64,000 nucleotides of DNA, taken from the NCBI GenBank assembly GCA_904397845.1, contig CAJFOX010000030.1, positions 1 to 64,000 on the forward strand, read 5' to 3'. The position numbers were made by a program, and so were the translations under genes. Shown here piece after piece: positions 26,327 through 35,417 of the stretch (position 1 is the stretch's first letter; every line of letters starts with the position of its first letter). The DNA comes from an uncultured Oscillospiraceae bacterium. Its GTDB lineage: Bacteria > Bacillota > Clostridia > Oscillospirales > Ruminococcaceae. The notes under the pieces were generated by a model that did not search any database, was not told the origin of the DNA, and saw nothing but the letters and a program-made list of their open reading frames with translations.

Positions 26327-27493
26327 CTATTTCACGATCTGACGCCAAAAGCTCATCCCAAAAAGCTGCCCTTTGTTTAGGCCAAACGCATCCAGCACCG
26401 TAGCACCCACGTCCCCAAAGCAGTTTCGAGTACCCAGATCCACATTGGGCAGGATCTGCCGGCCATAGGCTAAAAACGGCACCCTTTCCCGGGAATGGTC
26501 CGTGCTGGGAGTCGAAGGATCGCACCCGTGGTCGGCAGTGATCATCAGCACATCTTCTTCGCCCAGCTTTGGCAAAAAGCCGCTCAGCCACCGGTCGAAT
26601 TCACTCAATGCCGCCGCGTATCCGTCTATGTCGTTTCGATGCCCATACAACATGTCAAAATCCACCAGATTCACAAAAGCAAGCCCATTAAAATCCCGTT
26701 CCAGCAACTGCTGGGTCTTCTCCATCCCGTCAGCATTGCCCCTGGTCGGCAGGCTTTCAGTAAGGCCCCGTCCCGCAAAGATATCTCCAATCTTCCCTAT
26801 GCCAATAACATCCATCCCCGCCTGCTGCAAAACATCCAGCATCGTGAGCCCGGGAGGCGGCAAAGAAAAATCGTGGCGGTTCGCCGTTCTGGTAAAATGG
26901 GGCGCTTTGCCTACAAATGGCCGGGCAATGACCCGTCCCACCCCGTTTTTCCCGGTCAGGATCCTCCGCGCCGCCCGGCAGTATTCATACAGTTGTTCTG
27001 GCGGCACCAGTTCTTCATGCGCCGCAATCTGAAATACGCTGTCTGCAGAGGTGTAGACGATCAGTTTTCCAGTGCGCAGGTGTTCCTCGCCATAGTCGGC
27101 GATAACCTGCGTGCCGGAATAGGGTTTATTGCACAGCACACCCCGGCCCACCGCCTGCTGGAAAGCGTTGATTACTTCCGGAGGAAATCCATCGGGATAG
27201 ACCGGCAGAGGCTTTGTGGAGTGGATGCCCGCAATCTCCCAATGGCCGATGGTCGTATCTTTTCCACGGGACGCTTCGGTCAGCCGGCCAAACGCGCCGG
27301 CAGCCGCTTCTCCTTTCGGTCCAGGTGTTCCCTCGATTGCAAAAAGGCCCAGCTTTTTTAGCTGCGGCGCCAAAAATCTCTGCGACTGCATCACCGCCCG
27401 CAGGGTATTGCTCCCCTCATCGCCGAAATCTGCCGCGTCCGGCGCGCCGCCGATGCCGAAACTGTCCAGTACAATCAAAAAAATTCGTTTCAT
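26327..27493 (-). CDS. deoB: Phosphopentomutase
   Basis: DeoB interconverts (deoxy)ribose-1-phosphate and -5-phosphate. The 388-residue metalloenzyme of the alkaline phosphatase superfamily begins KRIFLIVLDSFGIGGAPDA (first metal Asp, phosphate-accepting region) and has MITADHGCDPSTPSTDHSRE near 320 with later metal ligands. The ATG has AAAGGAG upstream; a 30-codon in-frame extension lacks such a site. First gene of the salvage unit. Confidence 0.95.
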   Translation of the reverse strand: MKRIFLIVLDSFGIGGAPDAADFGDEGSNTLRAVMQSQRFLAPQLKKLGLFAIEGTPGPKGEAAAGAFGRLTEASRGKDTTIGHWEIAGIHSTKPLPVYPDGFPPEVINAFQQAVGRGVLCNKPYSGTQVIADYGEEHLRTGKLIVYTSADSVFQIAAHEELVPPEQLYEYCRAARRILTGKNGVGRVIARPFVGKAPHFTRTANRHDFSLPPPGLTMLDVLQQAGMDVIGIGKIGDIFAGRGLTESLPTRGNADGMEKTQQLLERDFNGLAFVNLVDFDMLYGHRNDIDGYAAALSEFDRWLSGFLPKLGEEDVLMITADHGCDPSTPSTDHSRERVPFLAYGRQILPNVDLGTRNCFGDVGATVLDAFGLNKGQLFGMSFWRQIVK

Positions 27494-27550
27494 TGCCCTT
27501 CTCCTTTCTTCCCGCTTATCCCTTACCGGATTTCTTGATCTTGAACAGGC

Positions 27551-27610
27551 AAAAAAGCAGATGCCCCAAGAAAAGCACGGCAAAGAGCGCCGCTTTTTCC
27601 AAACACCTGC
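27551..27610 (-). terminator. Terminator after the PPIase gene
   Basis: GCAGGTG/CATCTGC outer stem (one G-U pair) around an inner AGC-GGC hairpin; the minus strand then reads TTTTTT. The loop is long, so the call is moderate. Confidence 0.5.
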
Positions 27611-27629
27611 TTTCTCATTCCAAACAAAT

Positions 27630-28367
27630 CTACCCTTGATATATTTCCACCGTCATGGAGTTAATAATCACATTTTCCTTTGGCACGCCGTTTTCATCCA
27701 CTTCCACCGCCGCGATGGCGTCCAATACTTCCAACCCCTCATATACCTGAGCGAACACGACCTGCTTAGTATCCAGCCAGGGGGCGCCGCCGACACCAGC
27801 ATATTTCAGGATGACATTGCTGGGAAAACCAATATTTTTCATCTGCAACAGCATATCCGCGCTGACGCTGGAAGACTGCACAAAACAGAACCGGCTGCCA
27901 TTATTATCCTCGGCGCCGTCGTTCACCATGGAAAGCGCCCCGTTAAAATGCCACAAATCCATGGAATACTCATCCTCAAACGGCTGAACACGGCCGTCCT
28001 CATCCTTAAAAACGCTCTCTCCACCAGTTCCATCCCCTTTGGGGTCGCCGGTATACAAACATTTATCCTTCTGGATCTTGTAAAATTTCAGCCCGTTATA
28101 ATACCCTTCTTTCGCGTGGGTCACAAAATTCTCCACTGCTTTCGGGGCAATCTCCGGGAAAAGCATCACTTTCAGCGTTCCCATGCTGGTATTGATGACA
28201 ACAATCTCGTCGCCTTCTTCCGGCAGTTCAAACTGCAAAAGGGCGGATGCGCCCGTTTCGCCGTCCTGGGCATCGGCAGAGGAGGATTCCGCCGCATCGC
28301 CACAGGCAGATAAAAACAGCATCGCCATCGCCAGCAGCAGGCCGGCCCATGTTCTCATATGTTTCAA
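27630..28367 (-). CDS. Cyclophilin-type peptidyl-prolyl isomerase lipoprotein
   Basis: A 245-residue lipoprotein with the signal peptide lipobox LSAC (mature Cys near residue 19) and a cyclophilin fold over about 60-243. Fold landmarks are TGDPKGDGTGGES, FNGALSMVNDG and GSRFCFVQ. Two usual active-site spots differ: the FHRVI catalytic Arg region reads FYKIQ, and the conserved Gln of SQFFI is Arg, so activity may be weak. The start is taken as TTG because GAGGTG lies five bases before it; an ATG three codons later is the alternative. It has a strong promoter and stands apart from deoB. Confidence 0.85.
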   Translation of the reverse strand: MKHMRTWAGLLLAMAMLFLSACGDAAESSSADAQDGETGASALLQFELPEEGDEIVVINTSMGTLKVMLFPEIAPKAVENFVTHAKEGYYNGLKFYKIQKDKCLYTGDPKGDGTGGESVFKDEDGRVQPFEDEYSMDLWHFNGALSMVNDGAEDNNGSRFCFVQSSSVSADMLLQMKNIGFPSNVILKYAGVGGAPWLDTKQVVFAQVYEGLEVLDAIAAVEVDENGVPKENVIINSMTVEIYQG

Positions 28368-28428
28368 ATTCGTCACCTCTGGAATTTCTAAACGGAAATA
28401 AAAATCATAAAACTTTTCAACCGGTTTT

Positions 28429-28457
28429 ATTATAGCGGAAAACCTCTTGCCGGGCAA
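28429..28457 (-). promoter_or_regulatory. Sigma-A promoter of the PPIase gene
   Basis: Minus strand TTGCCC (28452-28457), 17-base spacer, TATAAT (28429-28434). Confidence 0.75.
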
Positions 28458-28480
28458 GGTCTAAAAATATTTTCCTGCTC

Positions 28481-29500
28481 TTACCGGCCGGAACCATAGC
28501 GGATGACGTCTTCCGACAATTCATCAATAAAATCAAAGCAGCAGCCGGTGCCAATGGCAACGCATTCTTCCGCTGATTCCGCTACTTCTGCTTTGATATG
28601 CAGCTTTTCCTCGATCAGCTCATCCAAGCCGCGCAGCAGCGAACCGCCGCCGGTCATCACCGCGCCCGACGTGAAAATATCGCCAACCAGCTCCGGCGGT
28701 GTCCGCTCTAGAACCGACTGCATCGCACTGACAATCTGCTGGGCGATCTCCAAAAGGCACGGCCGCAGCTCCGCCGCGCTGATTGACCGTTTTTCAGGCA
28801 GGCCAGTGGTCAGGTTACGCCCTTTCACATCAAACACTTCATTTCCCGGTTCCCGCCCGACCGTGCCAATCTCCCGCTTCACCATCTCCGCCATTTTTTC
28901 GCCAATCAAAAGGCCATAGCGTTCCCGCAGATAGCGCACCACCGCCTGGTCAAATTTATCACCGCCCAACTTAATGGACTCTTTCTGCACAATTCCATTT
29001 AAGGACAGTACCGCAATATCCGCCGTACCGCCGCCGATGTCCAGCACCAGATGCCCCGACGGCTTGGAAATGTCGATTTTCGCACCAATGGCTGCCGCCA
29101 CCGGCTCTTCAATAAGATAAACCTTGCGGGCGCCCGCCTTTACCGCCGCTTCCACCACTGCTCGGGATTCCACATCGGTAATGGCGGAAGGGACGCACAG
29201 CGCCACCCGTGGCTTTAACAGCGCGTTCTGGTAGACTTTTTTCAAAAAGTGCTGCAACATTTTCTCGCACAGCTCATTGTCAGAGATAACTCCCTGGTCC
29301 AGCGGCTTGACCGCGCGGATGCGGTCGGGCGTGCGGCCGATCATGGTGTATGCCTCCTGCCCCACGCACAGCACTTTGCCGGAACGGGTATCGTACGCTA
29401 CCACCGACGGTTCTTTTAGTACAATCCCTTTCCCTTTTACATAAATGATAACGGTTGCCGTTCCCAAATCAATGCCGATGTCGGTAATCATTTCGCTCAT
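28481..29500 (-). CDS. mreB: Rod-shape protein of the MreB/Mbl family
   Basis: An actin-like ATPase that forms membrane-bound filaments guiding lateral wall synthesis. The 339-residue protein begins with the phosphate-1 motif DIGIDLGTATV and has LDIGGGTADIAVL near 155 and TGGGSLLRGLDE near 275. MreC and MreD are not adjacent. The start at MSEMITD has GGGGGATG upstream; the ATG overlaps the comF stop by four bases. It could equally be an Mbl or MreBH paralogue. Confidence 0.92.
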   Translation of the reverse strand: MSEMITDIGIDLGTATVIIYVKGKGIVLKEPSVVAYDTRSGKVLCVGQEAYTMIGRTPDRIRAVKPLDQGVISDNELCEKMLQHFLKKVYQNALLKPRVALCVPSAITDVESRAVVEAAVKAGARKVYLIEEPVAAAIGAKIDISKPSGHLVLDIGGGTADIAVLSLNGIVQKESIKLGGDKFDQAVVRYLRERYGLLIGEKMAEMVKREIGTVGREPGNEVFDVKGRNLTTGLPEKRSISAAELRPCLLEIAQQIVSAMQSVLERTPPELVGDIFTSGAVMTGGGSLLRGLDELIEEKLHIKAEVAESAEECVAIGTGCCFDFIDELSEDVIRYGSGR

Positions 29501-30228
29501 TTTGCATCCCCCTGGTTTTTGGTTCTTCCTGCCGTTGTCATCAGACAAGCGGATAAAATCCGGTCCGCACCGGCGGCTTTCAGTGCAGCAGTACAGGCGT
29601 TCAGTGTCGAAAAAGTAGTGGCCACGTCATCCACCAACAAAATGCAAACTCCCTGCAGCTCGTTTTTCTTACAGGCTAAAAATGCTTCTTTTACATTTTC
29701 GCCCCGATCCTTTGCTTTTTGCAAATGCTGCGGCGGTGTTTTTTGAACTTTTCGCAGCAAATCCGTCCGGCACGCAATCCCCATTTTTTGTGACAGGGAC
29801 CGGGCCAAATACAGCGTTTGGTCAAACCGGCCTTTTTCCCGTTCGTACATGGGAACCGGGACGATATAATCAAAAGGGATCCCGCTAAAAACGCCTCTCA
29901 CTCGTTTTAGAAACCCGGGAGCCAGAATGTTATCATAACAAGCCTTGTCCCCCTGAAATTTAAATTTCTGCAAAAGTGCACGGCCGGTCTGCTCATAATA
30001 ATAGGCACTGACATTCTGCTCAAACAAAAGATTTCTTCCGTAATCACACCGGCAGCGATCTGCATCCCTTCCGCAGAATCGGCAAGGATTTTCTCCCACC
30101 TTATGCAGACCGGCAGCACACGCTTCGCATAACAAGTCCGTACCAGAGAGCTTCCCACAGTTCTGGCACCGGGGCGGAAACACGAGGTTCATCAAAAAAC
30201 CGCCCAGAGAAAAATGATTTTCTCTCAC
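29497..30228 (-). CDS. comF: ComF family phosphoribosyltransferase-like protein
   Basis: ComF proteins act in DNA uptake during competence or in related DNA metabolism. The 243-residue protein has an N-terminal zinc finger with CxxC pairs (CQNC, CEAC, CRFC, CRC) and a C-terminal PRTase fold with LLVDDVATTFST in place of the usual DDVxTTGAT. The GTG start is supported by AAAGGATG; MNLVFPP 12 codons later is a weaker choice. It is 17 bases after recD2 and coupled to mreB. Confidence 0.9.
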   Translation of the reverse strand: MRENHFSLGGFLMNLVFPPRCQNCGKLSGTDLLCEACAAGLHKVGENPCRFCGRDADRCRCDYGRNLLFEQNVSAYYYEQTGRALLQKFKFQGDKACYDNILAPGFLKRVRGVFSGIPFDYIVPVPMYEREKGRFDQTLYLARSLSQKMGIACRTDLLRKVQKTPPQHLQKAKDRGENVKEAFLACKKNELQGVCILLVDDVATTFSTLNACTAALKAAGADRILSACLMTTAGRTKNQGDAK

Positions 30229-30245
30229 GCCGGATCATCCTTTCT

Positions 30246-32456
30246 TCACGCCTGGGCCTGCTCGGACAAAAAGCCGGCCAGATTGGTATACCGGAGCGTT
30301 TTCCGGTTGTTTTCCACCATAGCCGGTACCGCTCGCGGGTTTCCCATAATCAGCAAAAGCTGCTTGGCACGGGTCACCGCCGTATACAAAAGATTTCGGT
30401 AGTACAGTTTCCGGTTAGGAGAATCCAGCGAAAGAATCACGCAAGGAAACTCGCTGCCCTGGCTTTTGTGCACCGTTACCGCGTAGGCCAGCTCCAGCTC
30501 GGACATCATATCCACCGAATAGTCTGCCACCCGGTCGTCGTAGCGGATTTTGACCCGCCCAATGCTTTTATCGATGAAGATGATCTCTCCGATATCCCCG
30601 TTAAACACGCCTACGCCGTTTTCTTCATCGTCCTTTTTCCATATAATATCATAATTATTTTTAATTTGCATGACCTTATCCCCCAAACGGAACAGGTTGG
30701 CAAAAACTTTTACTTCCGGCTTGTCCGGCGAAGGAGGGTTCAGCCTCTCCTGTAACCGGCGGTTGAGTTCCATCGTCCCCAGCTGCCCCATCCGGCTGGG
30801 ACAGAGCACCTGAATATCGGTCATGGGAGAAAATCCGTACTGCCGGGGCAGCCTGCGCTGCACCATATCCAAAAGCGTTTCCGTCACCGCCTGGTAACTG
30901 CCGCCCGCCAGATAAAAGAAATCTTTATCCCGGCAGGAAAGATCCGGCTGCTCCCCTCGCACAATGGCATGGGCGTTGGTAACGATCAGACTCTGCGCCG
31001 CCTGCCGGAAAATCTCCTGTAAATGCACGGTGGGGATGACGTCTGCCTCAATCAAATCCTTGAGCACGTTACCAGGCCCTACAGACGGCAACTGGTCGAT
31101 ATCCCCTACCATCACCAGGCGGCAGCCCAGCTTCATGGCCCGCAAAAGGCTCTGGAACAGCAATGTATCCACCATGGACATCTCATCCACTACGATTACA
31201 TCAGCGGGCAGGGTGTTGCGTTCGTCGCGCTTAAACACGGTTCCGGCGCCGTCCCGGAAATCCACCTCCAGCAGCCGATGGATGGTTTTGGACTGACGGC
31301 CGGTCAATTCGCTCATCCGTTTGGCCGCCCGACCGGTGGGTGCTGCCAGCATGACCTTCTCTCCCCGCTGCTCAAACAGCTCAATAATGGCGTTGATAAT
31401 GGTGGTCTTACCGGTGCCGGGGCCGCCGGTTAGGATAAACACCCCGTTATTGAGCGCCATGGTAATGGCCCTTCGCTGGCGGGATTCATACGTAATACCC
31501 AGCTGTTCCTGCAGCGCATCGATCTGCCGGTCATAAGACTGTCCCAAATCCGGGTAGGAGGAAAGGATCAGGGCCATCCGCCCGGCGATATAGGTTTCCG
31601 CCGCATACAGTTCCGGCAGGAATACGAAATCCCGTCCGCCGCAGGCGCAGACGATCAGCTCGTTTTCCTGCACCAGTGCCTCCAGCCCCAGTTCCAGCGC
31701 TGCCCGATCCGCTTCCAGCAGCGTTCCTGCCACCTGGATAAGCGTTTCAGCCGGCAGACAGGTATGACCATTGCCCAGGTTGTGGCTGAGTACAAACCGG
31801 AGCCCCGCCGCAATGCGGCGCGGATCATCCGGCGTGATTTCCATCGAGCGGGCGATCCCGTCGGCCTGGTCAAAATCCAGGCCGATGTCCGTCCGGCACA
31901 GCACATAAGGGTTTTCCCGGATCACGTCTATCGCCCCGGCCGCCCATTTTTTCCAGACCCGCACGCAGATGGAGGAATGGATCTGATATTTCGCCAGAAA
32001 CAGCATTACTGTCCGGACACCGAAAATCCGCTTGAACTCCTGGGCAATCTCCTCGGCTTTGCGCTGGGATACCCCCTTGACCTGGCAAAGCTGACCGGGG
32101 TCTTTTTCCATCACATCCAGCGTATTTTCTCCGAACCGGTCTACAATGCGGCGCGCCAAAGCAGGCCCGATCCCCTTGATCGCGCCTGCGGCCAGATATT
32201 TGTAGATTGCCCCTGCCGAAGCAGGCAGCTGCCGTTCATAGACTGACACCCGAAACTGGCTGCCAAAGGTAGGATGGGCCACATAGTTCCCAGTGAGGAC
32301 CAGCTCCTCTCCTTCAGCAACACCGGGCATTTCGCCCACAACGGTGACCAATTCGCCTGCGCTCGCCAGTTCCAGCACGGTAAATCCATTTTCTTCCTTT
32401 TGATAAACGATATGCTCCACCGTACCGGTTAGGCGATGGTATTCCTGTACTTCCAT
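30246..32456 (-). CDS. recD2: RecD2 family DNA helicase
   Basis: RecD2 is a 5'-3' SF1B helicase of bacteria without RecBC, involved in replication-fork restart and repair. The 736-residue protein has the N-terminal OB-like region, helix-hairpin-helix repeats (KGIGPALARRIV near 93), Walker A GGPGTGKTT near 340, the DEMSMVD Walker B near 420, and a C-terminal VTVHKSQGSEF and TAVTRAK. The order recD2-comF suggests a DNA-processing unit. Confidence 0.95.
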   Translation of the reverse strand: MEVQEYHRLTGTVEHIVYQKEENGFTVLELASAGELVTVVGEMPGVAEGEELVLTGNYVAHPTFGSQFRVSVYERQLPASAGAIYKYLAAGAIKGIGPALARRIVDRFGENTLDVMEKDPGQLCQVKGVSQRKAEEIAQEFKRIFGVRTVMLFLAKYQIHSSICVRVWKKWAAGAIDVIRENPYVLCRTDIGLDFDQADGIARSMEITPDDPRRIAAGLRFVLSHNLGNGHTCLPAETLIQVAGTLLEADRAALELGLEALVQENELIVCACGGRDFVFLPELYAAETYIAGRMALILSSYPDLGQSYDRQIDALQEQLGITYESRQRRAITMALNNGVFILTGGPGTGKTTIINAIIELFEQRGEKVMLAAPTGRAAKRMSELTGRQSKTIHRLLEVDFRDGAGTVFKRDERNTLPADVIVVDEMSMVDTLLFQSLLRAMKLGCRLVMVGDIDQLPSVGPGNVLKDLIEADVIPTVHLQEIFRQAAQSLIVTNAHAIVRGEQPDLSCRDKDFFYLAGGSYQAVTETLLDMVQRRLPRQYGFSPMTDIQVLCPSRMGQLGTMELNRRLQERLNPPSPDKPEVKVFANLFRLGDKVMQIKNNYDIIWKKDDEENGVGVFNGDIGEIIFIDKSIGRVKIRYDDRVADYSVDMMSELELAYAVTVHKSQGSEFPCVILSLDSPNRKLYYRNLLYTAVTRAKQLLLIMGNPRAVPAMVENNRKTLRYTNLAGFLSEQAQA

Positions 32457-32520
32457 AAGTCCCTCAAAAATGGCGGGAAAACCGCCCGTATGCCTTTTTA
32501 TCCAGTATACTACACTTTAT

Positions 32521-32865
32521 TTACGGTTGTAAATCCCCGCCTCCGGTCAGACGCTGTTCCAGCTGCGCAAGGCTGCCGATCTCGATATTGCCGTATTCCC
32601 GGGCGAACCGGCGGCAGATTTGGGCCGTTTCGTCGCTCATGCCGCAGTCCAGGATGTACAAAAAACCGTATTTTCCCCCGGAACGGGTCTGCCAATATGC
32701 CCAGCGCAGCCGGCCCTCTACCGAATCGGCCTCCGCCCCCACTGGCAAAACCAGCGGTGCAAAATCTTCTTTTGCCGGCATTAGAAACAACCGGTACAAC
32801 ATCATGACCAGTGACCAGACTCCCATGGCAATCAAACAAATTTCCAAAAACAGCAAAATCCGCAT
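32521..32865 (-). CDS. Small membrane-anchored protein of unknown function
   Basis: A 114-residue protein with one N-terminal membrane helix at about 5-27 and a soluble domain including KYGFLYILDCGMSDETAQIC. I do not recognise a family. The start at MRILLF is supported by GCAGGTGG; a longer frame upstream runs through the terminator region and is unlikely. It precedes recD2 by 64 bases and probably shares its transcript. Confidence 0.6.
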   Translation of the reverse strand: MRILLFLEICLIAMGVWSLVMMLYRLFLMPAKEDFAPLVLPVGAEADSVEGRLRWAYWQTRSGGKYGFLYILDCGMSDETAQICRRFAREYGNIEIGSLAQLEQRLTGGGDLQP

Positions 32866-32912
32866 TTTCCCACCTGCCCAATGTAAGATAATGCATCTTA
32901 TGCTTTCCATGC

Positions 32913-32952
32913 AAAAAAAGTGAGGGCTTTTCCTGTGAAGAAAAAAGCCCTC
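32913..32952 (-). terminator. Terminator after the four-helix membrane protein gene
   Basis: GAGGGCTTTT/AAAAGCCCTC 10-bp stem, followed on the minus strand by a run of seven T. Confidence 0.88.
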
Positions 32953-32974
32953 GGCGTTGGAATCGTATCTAAGT

Positions 32975-33415
32975 TTACACGGTTGGCCGGGCCTTGTGCC
33001 CAGCAGGGATCGTCTCTCTTTTATCCGGCTGCGTAGCATTCGAAACATATTTCGCACGGATATAATATTTTTGGCGGGTGAGATAAACCAAAATCACCCC
33101 TGCCACCAAAACGTCAAACAGATTGCCTGTGACCCAGCTGTCAGTCGGAAGCATTTCCACCGGCCGGAAGAACATAAACACAATGTTGAACACGGTTAAA
33201 GCGATTTCCAGAACAAAGAACCGGGAAATCTGACGCAGCCGCGCTTTCTCCGTAAAGGTCATAGCGGCCACATACAATGCTCCTGCGATCAGCACCACAC
33301 AGGTGATCAGCACAATGACCGGCAGGAACGATTCGTCACTGCGCAAGCTCAAGAAGAGACAAACACCCTTCATCACCGCCTGCAGCAGTAAATAAATCCC
33401 AATGATCTTTTTCAT
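32975..33415 (-). CDS. Four-helix membrane protein of unknown function
   Basis: A 146-residue protein with about four transmembrane helices (about 5-22, 30-50, 67-86 and 96-115) and a basic C-terminal tail. No family recognised. The start at MKKIIGI was chosen because AAGGAG lies six bases upstream. It has its own terminator and, on the minus strand, an extended -10 (TGG-TACAAT) near 33453, so it is probably a single-gene unit after trmD. Confidence 0.7.
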   Translation of the reverse strand: MKKIIGIYLLLQAVMKGVCLFLSLRSDESFLPVIVLITCVVLIAGALYVAAMTFTEKARLRQISRFFVLEIALTVFNIVFMFFRPVEMLPTDSWVTGNLFDVLVAGVILVYLTRQKYYIRAKYVSNATQPDKRETIPAGHKARPTV

Positions 33416-33507
33416 AAGCATCTCCTTATTCAGGATACAGCATTCCAACCACTTTTATTGTACCATGCTTTGTCAAGTCCCCCCTAAAAAGAGGGCGTTC
33501 AAGATCA

Positions 33508-34242
33508 TTATTTTATCCGTTTTTCCCCATCCAAAAAAGCGAGATCACCAGCGTCCAGCACAGCCTTCTCCAACAGGTCCGGCCGTTTGTCCCGGGTGCG
33601 CAACAGCGACTGCTCCCGCCGCCAACGGCAGATGTTGGCGTGATGCCCGCTGAGCAGAACCGCCGGCACCTCTTTTCCGTGCCAGACCGCCGGCCGGGAA
33701 TACTGCGGGTACTCCAAAAGGCCGTTGAAATGGCTTTCCTCCGTAAAGCAGCTTTCGTCTGCCAGCACTCCCTCACACAGCCGCCCCACGGTATCCACAA
33801 ACACCAGCGCGGGCAGCTCCCCGCCGGTGAGTACATAATCGCCGATGGAAAGCTCCTCGTCCACGATCTCCTCCAGCACCCGCTCGTCCACTCCCTCGTA
33901 GTGGCCGCAAAGCAAAAACAGGTATTGCTGCCGGGAATATTCTACCGCCATCTGCTGGGTCAGAACCTTTCCCTGCGGCGACAGGTAGATCACATGGGGC
34001 TTTTGGGGCAACTGGGCACAAACTGCCTCATAGCAGCGGAAAATGGGATCCGCCTGCATGACCATTCCCATGCCGCCGCCGTATGGGGTATCATCCACCC
34101 GACGGTGCTTGTCCTGGGTGTAATCCCGGATATTATGGCAATAGACTTCCAGCAGCCCTGCTTCCCGGGCGCGGCCGATGATGCTTTCGCACAGCACTGC
34201 CTCGCACATTTCAGGGAACAGAGTGGCAATGTCAATCCGCAT
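33508..34242 (-). CDS. trmD: tRNA (guanine-37-N1)-methyltransferase
   Basis: TrmD makes m1G37 in tRNAs for Leu, Pro and Arg and prevents frameshifting. The 244-residue SPOUT knot enzyme has the start [12 protein letters not shown], the substrate loop [13 protein letters not shown] near 50, and the SAM-binding knot [11 protein letters not shown] and [13 protein letters not shown]. The ATG lies inside the end of rimM, overlapping by 11 bases. Last gene of ylxM-ffh-rpsP-khpA-rimM-trmD. Confidence 0.97.
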   Translation of the reverse strand: MRIDIATLFPEMCEAVLCESIIGRAREAGLLEVYCHNIRDYTQDKHRRVDDTPYGGGMGMVMQADPIFRCYEAVCAQLPQKPHVIYLSPQGKVLTQQMAVEYSRQQYLFLLCGHYEGVDERVLEEIVDEELSIGDYVLTGGELPALVFVDTVGRLCEGVLADESCFTEESHFNGLLEYPQYSRPAVWHGKEVPAVLLSGHHANICRWRREQSLLRTRDKRPDLLEKAVLDAGDLAFLDGEKRIK

Positions 34243-34747
34243 CGTCAAACAGTCCTTTCAGCGGCCGGATCCGCATGATGCCGCCGTCCAAATCAGTCTC
34301 AACCACCACGTCCCGGATGGCCGGGATCAGCTTTTCCGATTTGCCGGGCTTGGAGATATGATATACGTCGTTCGCCCCGGTTTGAGAAACATCGCTAAGC
34401 GTTCCGTATTCTTCCCCGGTATCTGCATCTACCACGGTGAGGCCAATTAAATCCTGGATAAAATACTCTCCCTCTTCCAGCGGCATATCCGCCCGGTCGG
34501 CGTATAAAATCTGATTGCGCAGCGCCCGGGCCGCCTCCACCGTGTCAATCCCCTGCAACTTTAACAGCACCATATTTTTGTGAACCCGCGCCTGCTGCAC
34601 CGAAACCGGATCCTTGCCTTTATGAAAATAGAGAGTGGAAAAGCCGGTGAGAAAAGCCGGCGTATCGCACCAGGGATAGACTTTTACCTCGCCCATTACG
34701 CCATGGGTTGTTACGATTTTTCCGATCTCCAGAAACTTCTTTTTCAT
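34232..34747 (-). CDS. rimM: 16S rRNA processing protein RimM
   Basis: RimM assists maturation of the 30S head and binds S19. The 171-residue protein has the N-terminal [17 protein letters not shown] and the PRC-barrel domain from about 95 ([16 protein letters not shown]). GGAGAGT precedes the ATG. Coupled to trmD. Confidence 0.95.
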   Translation of the reverse strand: MKKKFLEIGKIVTTHGVMGEVKVYPWCDTPAFLTGFSTLYFHKGKDPVSVQQARVHKNMVLLKLQGIDTVEAARALRNQILYADRADMPLEEGEYFIQDLIGLTVVDADTGEEYGTLSDVSQTGANDVYHISKPGKSEKLIPAIRDVVVETDLDGGIMRIRPLKGLFDDAD

Positions 34748-34860
34748 AGGATACTCTCCTTAAAGCGCGCCGAAACAAAACGAGACTGCAACAAAAGGAT
34801 ATCCGGATCACGCCCGCCTGCCCTTTTATTACAGTCCCTTTCGGCCTTTGTAAGCAAATA

Positions 34861-35094
34861 CTAATCGATCTCTACCGCTATTTTGGTTCCCTGGCGGGTA
34901 GCGGCAGCTTTCATCACAGAGCGGATAGACTTGGCGATCCGGCCCTGTTTGCCGATGACTCTGCCCATATCGTCAGGTCCCACATGCAGATGGTATACGA
35001 CCATACCCTCTTCATCGGGAGCGTCAGCGGTTACAGAAACTGCATCCTTGTCTTCCACAAGGCCTTTTGCAATTGTCACTAACAGTTCTTCCAT
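34861..35094 (-). CDS. khpA: KH-domain RNA-binding protein KhpA
   Basis: A 77-residue single KH domain with the GxxG loop (IGKQGRIA) near residue 50. KhpA works with KhpB/EloR in RNA binding and control of cell elongation. The start at MEELLV was fixed by GAAAGGGG; a 30-codon upstream frame overlaps rpsP and is rejected. It sits between rpsP and rimM as in most Firmicutes. Confidence 0.93.
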   Translation of the reverse strand: MEELLVTIAKGLVEDKDAVSVTADAPDEEGMVVYHLHVGPDDMGRVIGKQGRIAKSIRSVMKAAATRQGTKIAVEID

Positions 35095-35114
35095 AACGTA
35101 TCCCCTTTCACCGA

Positions 35115-35357
35115 TTAGAGCACGCCGGCGATTTTCAGCAGGGATTTCACGGTATCGGTAGGTTGCGCGCCGGTGGAAATCCATTTTTTCGCTTTTTCCT
35201 CATCGACCTTGATGACGGAAGGTTCCTTGGTCGGATCATAATAGCCGACTTCTTCAATAAACCTGCCGTCTCTGGGATATCTGGAATCAGCCACGACGAT
35301 ACGATAGAAAGGAGCTTTTTTCGCGCCCATTCTGCGAAGTCTTATTTTAACAGCCAT
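35115..35357 (-). CDS. rpsP: 30S ribosomal protein S16
   Basis: The 80-residue protein begins [20 protein letters not shown], typical of S16, an early binder of the 16S 5' domain. GGAGGTGACAG precedes the ATG at 35357; five codons further upstream belong to the same frame but not the protein. Confidence 0.97.
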   Translation of the reverse strand: MAVKIRLRRMGAKKAPFYRIVVADSRYPRDGRFIEEVGYYDPTKEPSVIKVDEEKAKKWISTGAQPTDTVKSLLKIAGVL

Positions 35358-35417
35358 GTCTGTCACCTCCATAAATTTGATTGTGTATACTGACCGGTCA
35401 GCCGGTTGATACCAAAA

